The notes: a model not told the origin generated them from the letters alone. DNA of 64,000 nt from Flaccisagitta enflata (GCA_965153355.1 OZ231126.1:62620001-62684000), one strand, 5' to 3'. Positions 1 through 18,783 are shown, counted from the first letter of the stretch. Translations and numbers: made by a program.

Positions 1-2
1 AC

Positions 3-6504
<6,502 letters not shown>

Positions 6505-6685
6505 CACTGTTGAAGGTTGTTGTTGTTGCTGTTGCTGTTATATCTTTATTCTGTTTTGCTTATCAAACGCTGTCTTATTTATGTACGTATTCTAGTTTTC
6601 AACTCATATATTGTATGGTCACAATTTGACTAAATTTCGGTGCTTTGGCGGTCTCGTACCGCCACAGCTTCGCGAGACAACCACA

Positions 6686-8329
6686 ATGACGTCTTCAAGC
6701 CTCAGCCTCTATAGAGAGGCAGCTATACCGACGGATGATGAAGAGAAAGACGTCGAAGGGAACAACAGCGGATTTGACTTGGCGAGATTTTACGCCAGCC
6801 CTACTGATGGACGAGGAATAAGGTACGCTATAACAGGGTTCGCTATTGCAAACTCTGTTATGCTTTACGCGGTCGTGGGTCAACCTTGATCAAAAAGAAA
6901 CACAAATATTCAATTATACTTTATTTTATTTTTGATCAAGGTTGACCTACGACCGCTTTGTAACTTTCCAAAATCACACTCATGGACCGCAATTCGCACA
7001 GCCAATATTGCAATTGAGGAGAGTGTGTACAAGGCGAAACCCCGACTTCATGGACTGGTATGAACTGTCAACCCATTCTCCATGTTTGCATTAAATTGAG
7101 CAATCACAAACTGACAGTACAAATAAATATAACAATAATGTTGAACTTTCAAATTTTTCCCCCTTCAGCGGATTTACAAGCAGTGATGGCCTTGTCACTT
7201 TGTATCTTCTCCTGGCCGATTGGATATGCTTGATCAATTTGGGAGTGTTTGAAGTCATTCAGAACGCGATGATGCGTTTCTCACACGCGGTTTCACATCC
7301 CAACGCGAAGGACAAAAATGGTGATGTGAAACTGTCCGTGAGAGAACGTCTGAAACGTTTTGAGGTGGAACCTACCTGGTGCAAACCCAGCGCTTTTGCC
7401 TTTTCTATTACCTATCGAAAGAAGAACCATATCCCTGGGTCAAGTTCTAATTTCACGGTCCCTTCAGGGTGGGTTAAATGTCATATATAACCATAGTAAA
7501 AATTAACAAAACTTTTGGGTCAATCTACAATCACACATCACTTATTCAAATGCTTCCACATCAAATAGATATTTCCTACGATTTGGTCGTGTTGACGAGC
7601 GCAATGGACGACCCGACGGATGCCGTGTACCCGTGAAATTTCGCTTTCAATACCAAAAACATGCCCCCACGGGACATGGATACGTTATAGGGACAAATGC
7701 GCATATGAGACTTCACAGGCAATATATGTTAATGAGGTTGTCCATCCGCTTTTTGGTGTAACATCTGTTTAATTCTATGACTAGCTCTCTTACTGACATT
7801 TAAAAAAATTTTATCCTCTATTTCTGTCATGATCTCTCATCTCACAGGGCTTTCTTCTGTCGACCGAAACTGGGAAGAGAAGGTTGTGACGACGTCGCTG
7901 ATGAAGACGTCGTCGTTGTCGACAATGACGCGTGTATGGAAGAAGCGCAATCATTTCTGGTCGACGCGCCGCCAACAATCAGTTTGGACGACGATGACGC
8001 GTTTGCAATCAGCAACGCTACTGAGGCCTTGTTTCCTCAAGAGGAGCAACATCCCGATGACGACGCAGTGGAAAAGGATAACTACGACGTGATGTTCTTC
8101 AAGGTAAAAAATCCTCCCACCGATGAGGAGGAGGATGAGGAGCTGCTCCTCTATCCCTCCTCCTCTTCGCAGTCTCTCGTCGACTCTGATCCAGACGGAT
8201 CTTCACTTTTTCTTTCTCACATTTTCGATGCAGTCATGCTCTTCGACTTATTTTTTTCAATTTATTTTTTAAAAACTTTTCGAAAATTTCAGAAAATATT
8301 TTCAATCTCTTTCTCTCTCTCTGTCTCTC

Positions 8330-8417
<88 letters not shown>

Positions 8418-8730
8418 GAAGCAGCTATGGCGGAAATCGAGCGCCACAAAAACTGGTGCGGAAACGTGGAGAAAAAATGTCGCACATGCAAGATCGACGT
8501 AACTGCTTTCGAACAATGGGACTTCAATCATCGTGGATCAACATTAAAGAAAAAATTCGGAGAGAGATCCACTCGTGACATCTGTCGTGAACGTGGCTGG
8601 GTGACTAATGAATCACCACAATCATCAAAAAGAGGTATGTTTCCTTTGTGTCTCATTTTCCCGCTAAAGGACCTTCAACTGTATCCACAAAATAACGCTT
8701 TCCTTTACTGTCTGTCTGTCTGTTTATCTG

Positions 8731-8781
<51 letters not shown>

Positions 8782-8899
8782 ATCATTAATAGAAGTCCTC
8801 TACGGTAATGACGAAACTCCGAGAAAAGCTTCCGCGAATAGCGATTTAAGACAGATTCTCGACCGCGCGAAACGCGCAAAAACAAGTCAAGATGCATGA
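6686..8899 (+). CDS. Unrecognised seven-exon gene with a Cys/Asp-rich and acidic C-terminal half
   Basis: Exons 6686-6832, 6941-7057, 7169-7468, 7569-7736, 7848-8103, 8418-8634 and 8793-8899 (TGA) join in phase throughout with GT-AG borders, which strongly supports a real gene. The ATG at 6686 opens MTSSSLSLYREA. Exons 2-4 encode a basic/aromatic region (YDRFVTFQNHTHGPQF, RRVCTRRNPDF, GRVDERNGRPDGCRVPVKF, GYVIGTNAHMRLHR). Exon 5 is very acidic (EDVVVVDNDA, SLDDDDAF). Exon 6 has WCGNVEKKCRTCKIDV. The order of a folded basic domain followed by an acidic tail would suit a nuclear regulatory protein, but that is a guess and I recognise no family. Sequence after 8103 stays open to about 8230 (PPTDEEEDEELLL), so that intron may be retained. 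It could be the host gene next to the polymerase. Confidence 0.7.
6869..6956. repeat. 28-bp inverted repeat around a 3' splice site
   Basis: 6869-6896 and 6929-6956 are reverse complements with one mismatch and a loop of about 32 bp. The acceptor GATCAAG/G (6940/6941) of the unknown gene lies in the right arm, and the left arm is intronic. Confidence 0.9.
8308..8416. repeat. (CT)n abutting a splice acceptor
   Basis: (CT)n runs directly into CTCAG (8417) of exon 6 of the unknown gene. Confidence 0.95.
8711..8778. repeat. (CTGT)n/(CT)n tract before the last exon
   Basis: A CTGT block followed by CT, ending about 15 bp before the acceptor at 8792. Confidence 0.9.
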
Positions 8900-9787
8900 G
8901 CTCTCGAAAGTGACTCTGTAAATAGTTATTGAATATATATATTGGGCCCAATATATATCACTATATAGACAAATATATAACCGCATATAATCTAATAGCA
9001 ATAGAAATTGAAATTTTACAAATACTAAAATAATAATAGAATTTAGAATTACAAAAAATAACTCACATATGAAAGCAAACAGTAAGCAGCTTGCAAATTT
9101 TTATTTCTATTATTTACTTTTTATTTTTCACATTGCATACAATCGTACAATCGCGCTTTGTGTGTGAAAAAAACCAGCTTTCTTGCGACATTCACAATGG
9201 TTTTTGATTGAGAAAGACGTTCTGCATGCATGTTGTTAGATTCCAATGCAAAAGCAAATGAGAGTAATGAATCAGAGAATAATCACCATCTTAGCTCTGA
9301 TTTTTTTTTTATGTCGATTTTATGTCATCATGTATATAGCACAAACATTAATTCTTGCAATCTAATCTAATGGTATCACAACCCAATTATCCGCCAATTA
9401 CGTATTGTAGTAATGAAATAAAAAAAGGCAAAGTGAAACAAATTCAAGAAAACTCAATAGATGTAACAACTCTATTCAAATCGAGTAATCTACCACATCA
9501 TGATCACCATTCTTATGTATCCTCATCATTCTTATGTATCCTTATCATTCTTATATTTGACCTGCAATCTCCTGTCATATTTGACCTGCAATCTCCTATC
9601 ATCAACATATACAATGCACCAATTTTTTGAGATGAACCATTTTTTTGAAACGTGGCAATCTTGAGTTCTGTGACGGTTAACATACTAAAGATAATGATTC
9701 ACGGGTTAGTCTACAGTAGAGTCGAGTTTATGACACTTATGAACCACACAATCACGCAAAACAAATACCAAAGTTCTTTACGACTAC

Positions 9788-9903
9788 AGGGATGTGGAAG
9801 CGATTGACCGCTTCCAATTTGGAGCATGAGATAGCTACTAGTATTTGAACTGTAAATTGGAAGCGGTGAAAGCGGCTTGAAAATCGACCGCTTCCACATC
9901 CCT
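9788..9903. repeat. Nested inverted repeat of about 116 bp, MITE-like
   Basis: The outer arms AGGGATGTGGAAGCG (9788-9802) and 9889-9903 are perfect reverse complements. The inner arms 806-820 and 854-866 of the same kilobase pair over ACCGCTTCCAATTT. Possible TA flanks are not clear. Confidence 0.75.
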
Positions 9904-10271
9904 ACCCTTCACATTTGAATTTTTTACAATTTTTAAACAACACACCTACGTGACTCTCTCATGTGTCTCACACACTCTGAACACAAAGATTTGGCACAAA
10001 ACAGAAACTCTAGTCGACACGTGTTCTTTAAGAACACAACTGTATATAATTGTACATAAGTAGAAAGCAATGCCATACATAAGGCAATGCCATACTATCT
10101 TCTTATTCTTGTATTTCACTTTTGCATAGTTTATTTAGGCACTTTTGCATAGTTTATTTAGGAAAGCATGCCGTAGTAGTTTATTGATGAGAACATGCCA
10201 TATGTATTCTTGTATGCTACTTTATATCTTTTGACAAATACTTAACCTGGAATGATAACAGAAGCGAGGCA

Positions 10272-10303
<32 letters not shown>

Positions 10304-10727
10304 GGAACATAAATAGAGGATTAACATTGATAACATAGATAGAGGATTAACATTGATATTGAGCGGAGATGACGGAACATACCCGGTTAGCAGTTCAGTT
10401 CTTCTATACATAAAGAAGGACACCCTTGAATTTTCATAGTTCTTCTATACAGAAGAACAAATGTCATTTTAACATTTTCGTGGTGATCATATTTATCATT
10501 CTTGGTCAACGAACGAACGGAAGAAAAGAACGAGGGAGAAAGAAATATATCAGTCAAAAGTAATCACACATGTGAAACCCGAACGATAACAATTGTAATT
10601 GTTTAATTAACTATTCATTAATAAATAAAAACTATCTAAAATTTTGAGTGTCTTTATATAACAGATGTCTCTAATCATGCCATGCAGTACAGCGAAGTAG
10701 TTAGTATCACACACACATATGCACACT

Positions 10728-10773
10728 GCACACACACACACACACACACTACACACACACACTGCACACGCAC

Positions 10774-10872
<99 letters not shown>

Positions 10873-10876
10873 ACGC

Positions 10877-10921
<45 letters not shown>
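10728..10921. repeat. (CA)n microsatellite with CACG variants
   Basis: About 190 bp of CA, with a CGCACA block near 10861-10884. Confidence 0.97.
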
Positions 10922-10924
<3 letters not shown>

Positions 10925-11253
10925 AAAACAACATCGCTCTAAACAAAAAAAAAAACAAATTTCTTATCTAGAATTAATCTCATATTTAGCTTCAGTTTTT
11001 TGGCAGGATATCGGGACGATCATTCTTGAATCGTATCTTCGAGAGAGAAGTGAAAACGACAATTCATCGATTCAACCGTCAATTGTTTTCTAAGTATCAA
11101 ATTAAAAACTATTTTCACTCATTTTGTCTCACAACAATGTCTCTCAATTTCTGTCTCACTGCTGTATCACTCATTTTCTGTTGCACTGTGTCACTCATTT
11201 TCTTGTCGCACTGTATCACTCTTTTTCTACCACACTGTCACTGTTTTCTATTG

Positions 11254-11375
<122 letters not shown>

Positions 11376-11562
11376 GACATAACAACGCCACTAACTCAAT
11401 CCAATCACCACGCTTGTTTGTGACACATGGCGCCGTACTCGTTTTCAGCAAGGTCTTTCCTCCAATCACAGCACGATCCGCACATTTTAGCCGGTTTTCA
11501 ACCAATAATTTTCAATTTCATCAAGTTTCTTTCCTTCCTTTCCTTTTTTGTTTCCTCCACCA

Positions 11563-11569
11563 TATAAAA
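11563..11569 (+). promoter_or_regulatory. TATA box candidate
   Basis: TATAAAA lies 60 bp upstream of the ATG at 11629, so the expected start of transcription is near 11590-11600. This is one of few TATA-like motifs here at a sensible distance from a supported start codon. Confidence 0.5.
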
Positions 11570-11628
11570 AGGTAAGTCTTAAGTAAAAGAGTAGGATTCA
11601 TCGATCATCATTCATCCACTCGTTCATC

Positions 11629-14600
11629 ATGACCGCGACCACCAAAGAAGAAAAAGTCGACAAGAAATCTTGTCGCAAAGCTGGGAAAATCTGCAAGTGA
11701 GTTTGTTCAGTACATGTCTTTGCCATTTAATCGAATCCATCCTCGATGTTAATTCAATCCAAAACAATTTGATGTTTCACGCTATCTATTCACTTATATG
11801 ACTGTTCATTGTTCATATGTTATCTTACATTGCCTCCTGTGAAATTATATCAGGTTGTCGAGATCGGATGTTTGGGCGCAATGCCATCATTCCCGAGTCG
11901 TCGACGGTTGTATGCGTCGTCGACTCAACTTGACCGACGACGCGTCGACGACGTTCGGCCCACGACGGCTCGTCGACGACGAAGACGTCTTCACGACCGA
12001 GATGACGACGACGTCGACGACAATGGAGCCGGTGACGACGCCGGTGAACGCGACTTCCAAGCCGCGCCGTGCGCCCGCTTCCCGCTCCACCACTCTTCCG
12101 CCACCTCCGAACACCACCATCGACTCCAACGCTACTTCTCCACCATCTCCTCCGTTCAACGTCACCTTTAACTCGGACTCGCTCATCGTCAACGCCACCG
12201 CTCATCCTCCTCTTCCCAACTCAACCTCCGGGTTCTCCGTCACCGAATGTAAGCATCTGATGTACTCATTCGTTCGTTAACTCGTTTATTTACTTGTCAA
12301 TTCGTTCATTCCTTAATTCTCACATTCATACGTTACTACGTTCATGCGTTCACACCTGAGTGTATACACAAATGTGATTTTGAGCAACTAGAATCAAAAG
12401 AAAAATGATAATTGAGCATATGCCTAATTGTCTTTTGATTTTCGTCCTGCTCTCAGTTGAACGCCCTAATACAACGAGAAGCATTGAGGACGCGATGGCG
12501 GCTCTTAGCCTCGACGATAATGGTGAGAGTATTTCAATTCATCCATGAAAGTATCTGTATGTTTGAGGGTAGCGCGTAGGACACTCAGTTCATGACTGCA
12601 CAAATATTAATGTTTCCTCCACCCGGTTCCCTCATCAGAAACTATTCCAAAAGTCGTGGTCAACAACGACGCCGGCGACGATCATGTCGTAACCGCGGCG
12701 ACAATGACAACGGCGACACTGGAATCTACGACCAAAGGTAAGCAATAATATATCACTGATGTCATGACATTTCTCTTGGAAATCTTTAGAGGGTGAATTC
12801 AAAGATCACTATCTTCACCTTGACTCTTGTTATTGAATCTTATTATTCTCCCTCTACAGAAATTAACTCAACCTCGTCGCTTCCGGAAGCTCACGTGACC
12901 GCGCTTCCGCCTCTTCCTCTCCCTTCATCGTCATCAAAGACGACTCTTTATGGTGAGCGCATTTTCCAAATGTATTTCCGTCCTTTGTAATTGGCAATGA
13001 AATTTAATGCTCAAAGAACAAATATCTATTTGTATTAATACTTTGTGCAATGAATTTCGTGGCACAGATATAATCACACGGCCATCGTCATTGCCGACCG
13101 AGGCGCCGCCTCTTCTTCTTCCATCGACCGCGGCGCCACCATCACCTCTGCCGCCACTGCCGCCACTGCCGCCTCTTTCTCCGTCCTCCACGTCGTCACC
13201 GATCACCACATCGCCGCCGTCTCCTCTTCCCATGGCCCCGCCGCTGCCATCTCCTCCATCATCCACTTCTACGTCGTCGCTTCCTCCTCCAACCGTCGCC
13301 GCTTCCACGCTCCTGCCGCTTCCTCCTCCATCCACCAAACTGCCACCGCCACCGCCGCTCCCGCTTCCTACACCAATTAAAGGTGACTATCTAAATCAAT
13401 AAAAAATTAAATTCTGGAATGATGAGTACTACACTTTGAATAACCAGATCACAAACTAAAAGTGTATGACTTGTCCATTCCATCAGATCGTCCAGCATTG
13501 CCGGCGACGTCAAAACCGCCGCCAGCGTTGACAACGCCAATTTTTCAAGGTTAGTTTCAGCTTAGCGCGTTTATTGTAATCGTACTTTTCAAAGCTCTAG
13601 GAGTGAATTCGGATTACACATTCGATCTTAAATGTCAAAGCTTAATGTGTGATCATTGTTTCATTCCACAGACATACTTCCGGTCACGGCGCCACCGTCA
13701 ACAAAGGTGGCATCTTCGCCGCCACCGCCACCGCCACTGCCGCCGCCGTCTAATGAAGGTTAGTCAACTTAATGATTGAAAGTCGCATCACAATTTGGAC
13801 GGACCTAGTGATTGTAGATAATTGACAATTTCGTTGTCTTAATCTAAGTCATTTGGACCATCCCTCAGATACCGTTCCAAAGCCGCGTCCGGTGCCGCCC
13901 CCTCAGCCACCAACGCCATCTCTCTCTACGCCCTCGACCAAAGAGGTGGCGCTTATGGCAAACGTGTAAGTCTTTCTCGTCAAAAACAAATTCATTTGTT
14001 CATTCATTTGTTCATTCGTTCAGTCATTCATTTGTTCATTCATTCATTCATTCATTCATTCATTCATTTGTTCATTCATTCATTTGTTCATTCATTTTTT
14101 CATTCATTCATTTGTTCATTCATTTGTTCATTTGTTCATTCATTCATTCGTTCATTTGTTTGTTCATTCATTCATTCATTTGTTTGTTCATTCATTTGTT
14201 CATTCATTCATTCATTCATTCATTCATTTGTTCGTTCATTCATTCGTTTATTCATTTGTTCATTCATTCATTTGTTAATTTGTTCATTCATTTGTTCATT
14301 CATTCATTCATTCGTTTGTTCATTCGAGTTGTTCATTGATTCATGAAAAAAAAATCTTTAATCTTCTCCCTCTGCAGATTCTGGCCGCTTGCGATCATCG
14401 TGTTCGTGGTGATTGTTTTCGCCATCATTTGGCGACTCACGCGCCGCCGAAAAGCGGATGTAGGAAGAGTGTCGGCGAGGGACGCCTTTGAAAAACCGGA
14501 AGTAAGTATCAAATTGGATCAAATTAACTAGTCGACATGTCTGAATCAGAATAACTTGAATAAATTGAAATTGGCCGATCAACATTAAGTGAAAACGACT

Positions 14601-15353
14601 TTGAGAATTCTAGTTGCAATATCACTCATTTTTAGGATACCAAATTGCGCAGTTTGAAAAGGGCTTCCGATGATACGCCGTATTGGGTCAACAACCCGGC
14701 GTATGACCCATCGGCAGATCCTCCGCCTCTTTTCCACGACACTAGTTTAAGTGCCGATCCACCGGGCAGCTACTGGCGCCCGGGTGTTCCCCGAACGGCG
14801 CGTCTCTCTCCTCTTCCTCAAGGACCAAGGAGATTGGCGGTGATTGCAGAAATGCATGAACCGCCAAACAATACCTCTAATTTGAAGGTATTTTTAACTA
14901 ATTTAAAGCTGAAACTTTAAATATTTGTAACCAAATTTAATAGGTTAAAAGCCAAAATCAGCATTTTAGTTTTGTTTAAAACATTCAAAGATTTTGTTAT
15001 TCTCTTGCATTAGGATGATAAATCGTCTTCCGGTGAGGAAGAGTACAGAGACGCCAACTCGGAGACATCAGGTGCTTTTGAATTCTTATTGCCCTACCTA
15101 CCGCGCTAATCTGCTTTTTGCTATTTAGCTCTAGAAAAACGTGCTTCACTGTTTAATTCTGCATTGTTTATCTCTTACCCTTTCAACATCACCAGACGTT
15201 GGGATCTCAATGTCCCCCTCCGGACGAGACAACGACGACGACTGGGAGCGACGACGGGGAAGGACTACTTCCTTCACGTCGTCAACAAGCAGCAGCAGCG
15301 GCAGCGTCCTTTCAGCGGCGGTACGAGTCCATAACGACGCGACGCCGGCGTAA
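11629..15353 (+). CDS. Single-pass membrane protein with mucin-like Pro/Ser/Thr stalk and NPxY tail
   Basis: Thirteen exons: 11629-11696, 11854-12248, 12457-12522, 12639-12737, 12860-12952, 13068-13382, 13487-13549, 13672-13758, 13869-13965, 14378-14501, 14636-14887, 15014-15071 and 15196-15353. Together they give an open frame of 624 residues. The N-terminus holds four Cys (KKSCRKAGKICK, AQCHH, GCMRR). Next comes a long Thr/Pro/Ser region with several N-glycosylation sequons (NAT, NTT, NVT, NST), then proline-rich cassettes. A transmembrane helix follows (WPLAIIVFVVIVFAIIW) with a basic stop (RLTRRRK), and a cytosolic tail containing NNPAYD (NPxY, a PTB/endocytosis-type motif) and an acidic Ser-rich end. 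Exons 3-8 all start and end in phase 1. No classical signal peptide is seen at this ATG, so the topology (N-out signal anchor) is inferred, or an upstream exon is missing. I do not recognise the family. Confidence 0.8.
13988..14342. repeat. (CATT)n/(TTTGTTCATT)n microsatellite
   Basis: About 350 bp of ATTC/TTTG tetramers in the intron just before the transmembrane exon. Confidence 0.95.
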
Positions 15354-15788
15354 CAACGCCGCCGAAAAGCCGTCTGCCCTGTATCCGAGAGCGCCGGGCA
15401 GACTGCAACACCTCGACGACGATTCAGAATAATTAGATTTTTATTATTATGTCTTTTTATAATTAAGGTTCAATTTTTAGTTTCATTTCGTAATTAATGT
15501 TCAATTTTAAAGGTTAAATCTTTTGTTTTCGTTTCGTATCGTCCGTCTTTACATATGTACAAATGTTTAGTTTTTGTTTGTTTATTTTTCGTTTTCTGTT
15601 TTCACTGTTAATTTTTTTGTTTGCATGATTACAATGTTTCATTTAAATTTCACTGCTCCTTGATACAAAAGTAGGAAGTAGAAAGTAAATGGCTATTCTT
15701 AAAATTTTAATCTTTAAAAAATCATTTGCCAATTGTGGTGTGTATAATACACAGATTATAGCAAATAAGCTCAACTAAAGTACGCCTA

Positions 15789-16898
15789 ATGAAGTTGACG
15801 AGATCAGTAAAAAAATTTTTAACCTTTTCACCGTCACTGGCAAAGTTATTCATGGAGGTTAATGATTTGGCAGACAATATTAACAATGCCACTGTCAATA
15901 ACACTGATATAAAACCTCCCAATGATATAAAACCACCAAGTAGTCCCAAATCTACAGCGGGCACCGCTGGCACGAGCCGACCTGATGCGCCGATAAGAAA
16001 AGTTAACCGTGGTCGAGTCAACAAACGTCCGAAAGGACTAGCAGCGTCACAATCACCATGGGTCAAGGCCGTCCGTACCTACATCGAACGTTTTGGTATC
16101 CCAAAACGGTCCGACACTCCGCGTTCGAAGTTATTCGAAAGTAACCCGATCAAGGTCGAGGTCACAACCTCCGCTGAAGCAACAGCAACAGAAGCAGCAG
16201 CAAAATCCGCGTTTAAATCTAAAGACTTTAAAGACATGAGTGACGAGGAACTTCTCCGTTTCGAAAGATATTTACGAAGATCAATGCAAGCTGGAGAAAG
16301 ATCGATCCAAGCCAACCGGCAAGTGGGAGTGGGTGCAACAGCAAAATCCGGCACCTCTGCTGCACCAACAGCAACAACAGCGGCAAAATCCACGTCCAAA
16401 TCAAAAGATGTACAGAACATGACTGACGAAGAACTGCTTCGTGCACAAAGATATGCACAAAGATCAATCCAAGCTGCAGAAAGATCAATCCAAGCCAACC
16501 GGCAGATGGAAGAAGGTGCAACAGCAACATCCAGCATTGTCCAAAACGTAAATGGCGACGCTCTTGTGAAAGAACAATCCAATATCGTTAAAATGGACCT
16601 AAAAAAGCTTTCCATCAGTTTGAAGCAGCTGAACGAGTTCAGCGAAGTAAAAAGAGCGCAAACCAAGGAACCGATTGCAAGAAGATACTTCGATCCCGCG
16701 GTGAAAGAATTCATCGAGGAACGCGCGACGTCCAAAGAAGCTTACGAACAACTCTTAAAATGCATCTTTAATGGTGAAAACGCCGCAATGAGCTTATTTT
16801 GTCAACTCGCACAATTGAAGCCGGACGTGGGATTGAACATAATTCAAGCCACAGCTGATGGTTTAATGAAGACGAAAGAGAGCGATTGGAATAAGTGA
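15789..16898 (+). CDS. Intronless orphan ORF, 369 aa, with an internal duplication
   Basis: An uninterrupted frame from ATG 15789 to TGA. It begins MKLTRSVKKFLTF, then has a basic low-complexity part. Two copies of a ~60-residue unit follow (about residues 142-185 and 203-246), each with KSKD, DEELLR and RSIQANRQ and predicted highly helical. The C-terminal half is helical (EFIEERATSKEAYEQLLKC). No signal peptide or membrane helix. It starts about 435 bp after the previous gene's stop, on the same strand, and is followed 158 bp later by another intronless ORF. In an intron-rich region an intronless pair could be retrocopies, young genes or acquired (possibly viral) genes. No family is recognised. 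The length, internal repeat and normal base composition argue for a real gene. Confidence 0.6.
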   Translation: MKLTRSVKKFLTFSPSLAKLFMEVNDLADNINNATVNNTDIKPPNDIKPPSSPKSTAGTAGTSRPDAPIRKVNRGRVNKRPKGLAASQSPWVKAVRTYIERFGIPKRSDTPRSKLFESNPIKVEVTTSAEATATEAAAKSAFKSKDFKDMSDEELLRFERYLRRSMQAGERSIQANRQVGVGATAKSGTSAAPTATTAAKSTSKSKDVQNMTDEELLRAQRYAQRSIQAAERSIQANRQMEEGATATSSIVQNVNGDALVKEQSNIVKMDLKKLSISLKQLNEFSEVKRAQTKEPIARRYFDPAVKEFIEERATSKEAYEQLLKCIFNGENAAMSLFCQLAQLKPDVGLNIIQATADGLMKTKESDWNK

Positions 16899-17056
16899 TG
16901 TACAACTAAAATCAGTAGCTGTAAAAAGTAAATTTGGTTTTCGTGTGGCAATTCAGTTTTGCATTATTTTCGATATGTAAATTTGTCGTTTTTCATTTTT
17001 GAGCAGTTTTTGTATCGTTTTTCATTTTTGACGTTTAATTTTGAAAACTAGAAAAC

Positions 17057-17440
17057 ATGGCTACTAACACAACTGATGAAGCTGATGAAACTTTGAAATC
17101 AGCTACTAACATTACTGGCCAGAGTGTCGAATCGAGCAGCGATGATGACAATGATTTAGACATCGACGACTGCGTTTGTCTGATCATTTGGAAGCAGATT
17201 ATCGAAGAACAGGACAGCATGAGGGAATTCCTACTAAACACACTGGAAAACAGACCGACGATAGCGAGAGAAATACGCAGAATCTTAGAAACAAAAAATG
17301 AAGAAGCAACGCGAGAAATAACTCACCTGATACAGGACATTTGCCCAAGATGTCAAAAGATGCACAGTACGATTAAGTGCAATGAAGATGACGATCACAA
17401 CTATGGGTGTGAGACCCGCCATCATCATGATCTGGAATAA
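17057..17440 (+). CDS. Intronless orphan ORF, 127 aa, acidic, with Cys/His-rich end
   Basis: ATG at 17057, TAA at 17438-17440, overlapped by an AATAAA (17436-17441). It begins MATNTTDEADETLK, with an acidic stretch (SSSDDDNDLDIDDC), a helical middle (REFLLNTLENRPTIAREIRR) and a C-terminus with CPRCQKMHSTIKC and CETRHHHD, a possible metal-binding cluster. It lies 158 bp downstream of the 369-aa ORF in the same orientation. Function unknown. The short length makes the call less certain than its neighbour's. Confidence 0.5.
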   Translation: MATNTTDEADETLKSATNITGQSVESSSDDDNDLDIDDCVCLIIWKQIIEEQDSMREFLLNTLENRPTIAREIRRILETKNEEATREITHLIQDICPRCQKMHSTIKCNEDDDHNYGCETRHHHDLE

Positions 17441-17539
17441 ACCTTGCCACAAATCGTGTTATTTATATTCCTTGTGTACTTTATATTCAATATCAAATAC
17501 TTTTCTTTAATGCATGTACTTAAATGGTTTGAAATGTTT

Positions 17540-17598
17540 GCTGTGACGTGTTCTCAATTGCTGTGACGTGTTCTCAGTTGCTGTGGCGTGTTCTCAGT
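17540..17598. repeat. Three tandem 20-bp units
   Basis: GCTGTGACGTGTTCTCAATT is repeated three times with one or two changes, downstream of the 127-aa ORF. The core TGACGTG resembles a CRE/bZIP half-site, which may be chance. Confidence 0.8.
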
Positions 17599-17999
17599 TT
17601 TACACCAACTTTTACATATCAAAAGTTGGAATAAATATTTGAAAAACAATTTCTCATTTATCAAATTACATCTAAATGACAGTTAGCATTCTTTTAATAT
17701 AAAGCTAGTTTCTATCGAATTTGCATATACAGCGCGAATAGCATAAACATTTGAATAAAAAGGAAAGAGGGAAAATCTTATTAAAAGAAAAGAGGAAAAT
17801 CTCTCTTTCTCGAAAGTCGAAACTATCTTCCCAAATTCCAAAGAAAATCTCCTTTCCTTTTGCAACGAAATTTCTCATCTCAAAGATTCTCTCAACCTTC
17901 CTATATCGAGAAGAAAAGTCTAGTCATCTTCCATTATACTTATGCCAAAGCGTGTATGCCAAAAGCAATCATTTATGAATTCAAATCATACGGGGAAAG

Positions 18000-18064
18000 A
18001 AAGACAACAACAACTGCGACAGCCTCCACAACAAAAATAATTACAACTACAACTACAACAACAA

Positions 18065-18111
<47 letters not shown>

Positions 18112-18134
18112 GCGAAAGCCTAAACATAAATATT

Positions 18135-18168
<34 letters not shown>

Positions 18169-18348
18169 GTGCTAATGGCAACAACAGTGACAATGGCAAC
18201 AACAGTGACAATGGCAACAACAACAAAAACATCTAGATATACCATATCAAAATATACCATCTGAAAATAACAATACTAACACCAGCAACATAAACAATAA
18301 CAACAACGACAGCAATGATGACGTCTTACTTACAGAAACAAAAACATC

Positions 18349-18387
<39 letters not shown>

Positions 18388-18545
18388 AACAACGACAACA
18401 ACCATTATAAGAACAACAACATCAACAACAGCCAGACACGACCACAACTACAACTATACCAACAGAGGCTATAACAACAACAACAACAACAACAACAGCA
18501 ATAACAAAAACAACAGCAACAAGGACAGCCGCAACCATAACAACG
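18000..18545. repeat. Degenerate (CAA)n region
   Basis: Over 500 bp of CAA with many substitutions (AACAGTGACAATGGC, AACAACAAAAAC). Open frames through it are low-complexity artefacts. Confidence 0.9.
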
Positions 18546-18783
18546 CAAATGCTTGTTCCGCTATACCCGTCCTTGATCTTCCTCATCACTCACTGCCCAA
18601 ACGCCTGCCACCAAGGTTGACTCGTGGCCGGCGGGGCCTTGTTGATTTCCCCACAGTCTTTTGCGGAAACGTTTATTGTTTTACTAAAAATGAGCCGTAC
18701 TTCCAGCTCCTTTTACGACCGGGGCTCGTCGCAAATCATTGCCTCATAGAACAGAAAGATTGAGGCAGGCAGTTAGTTTCATA

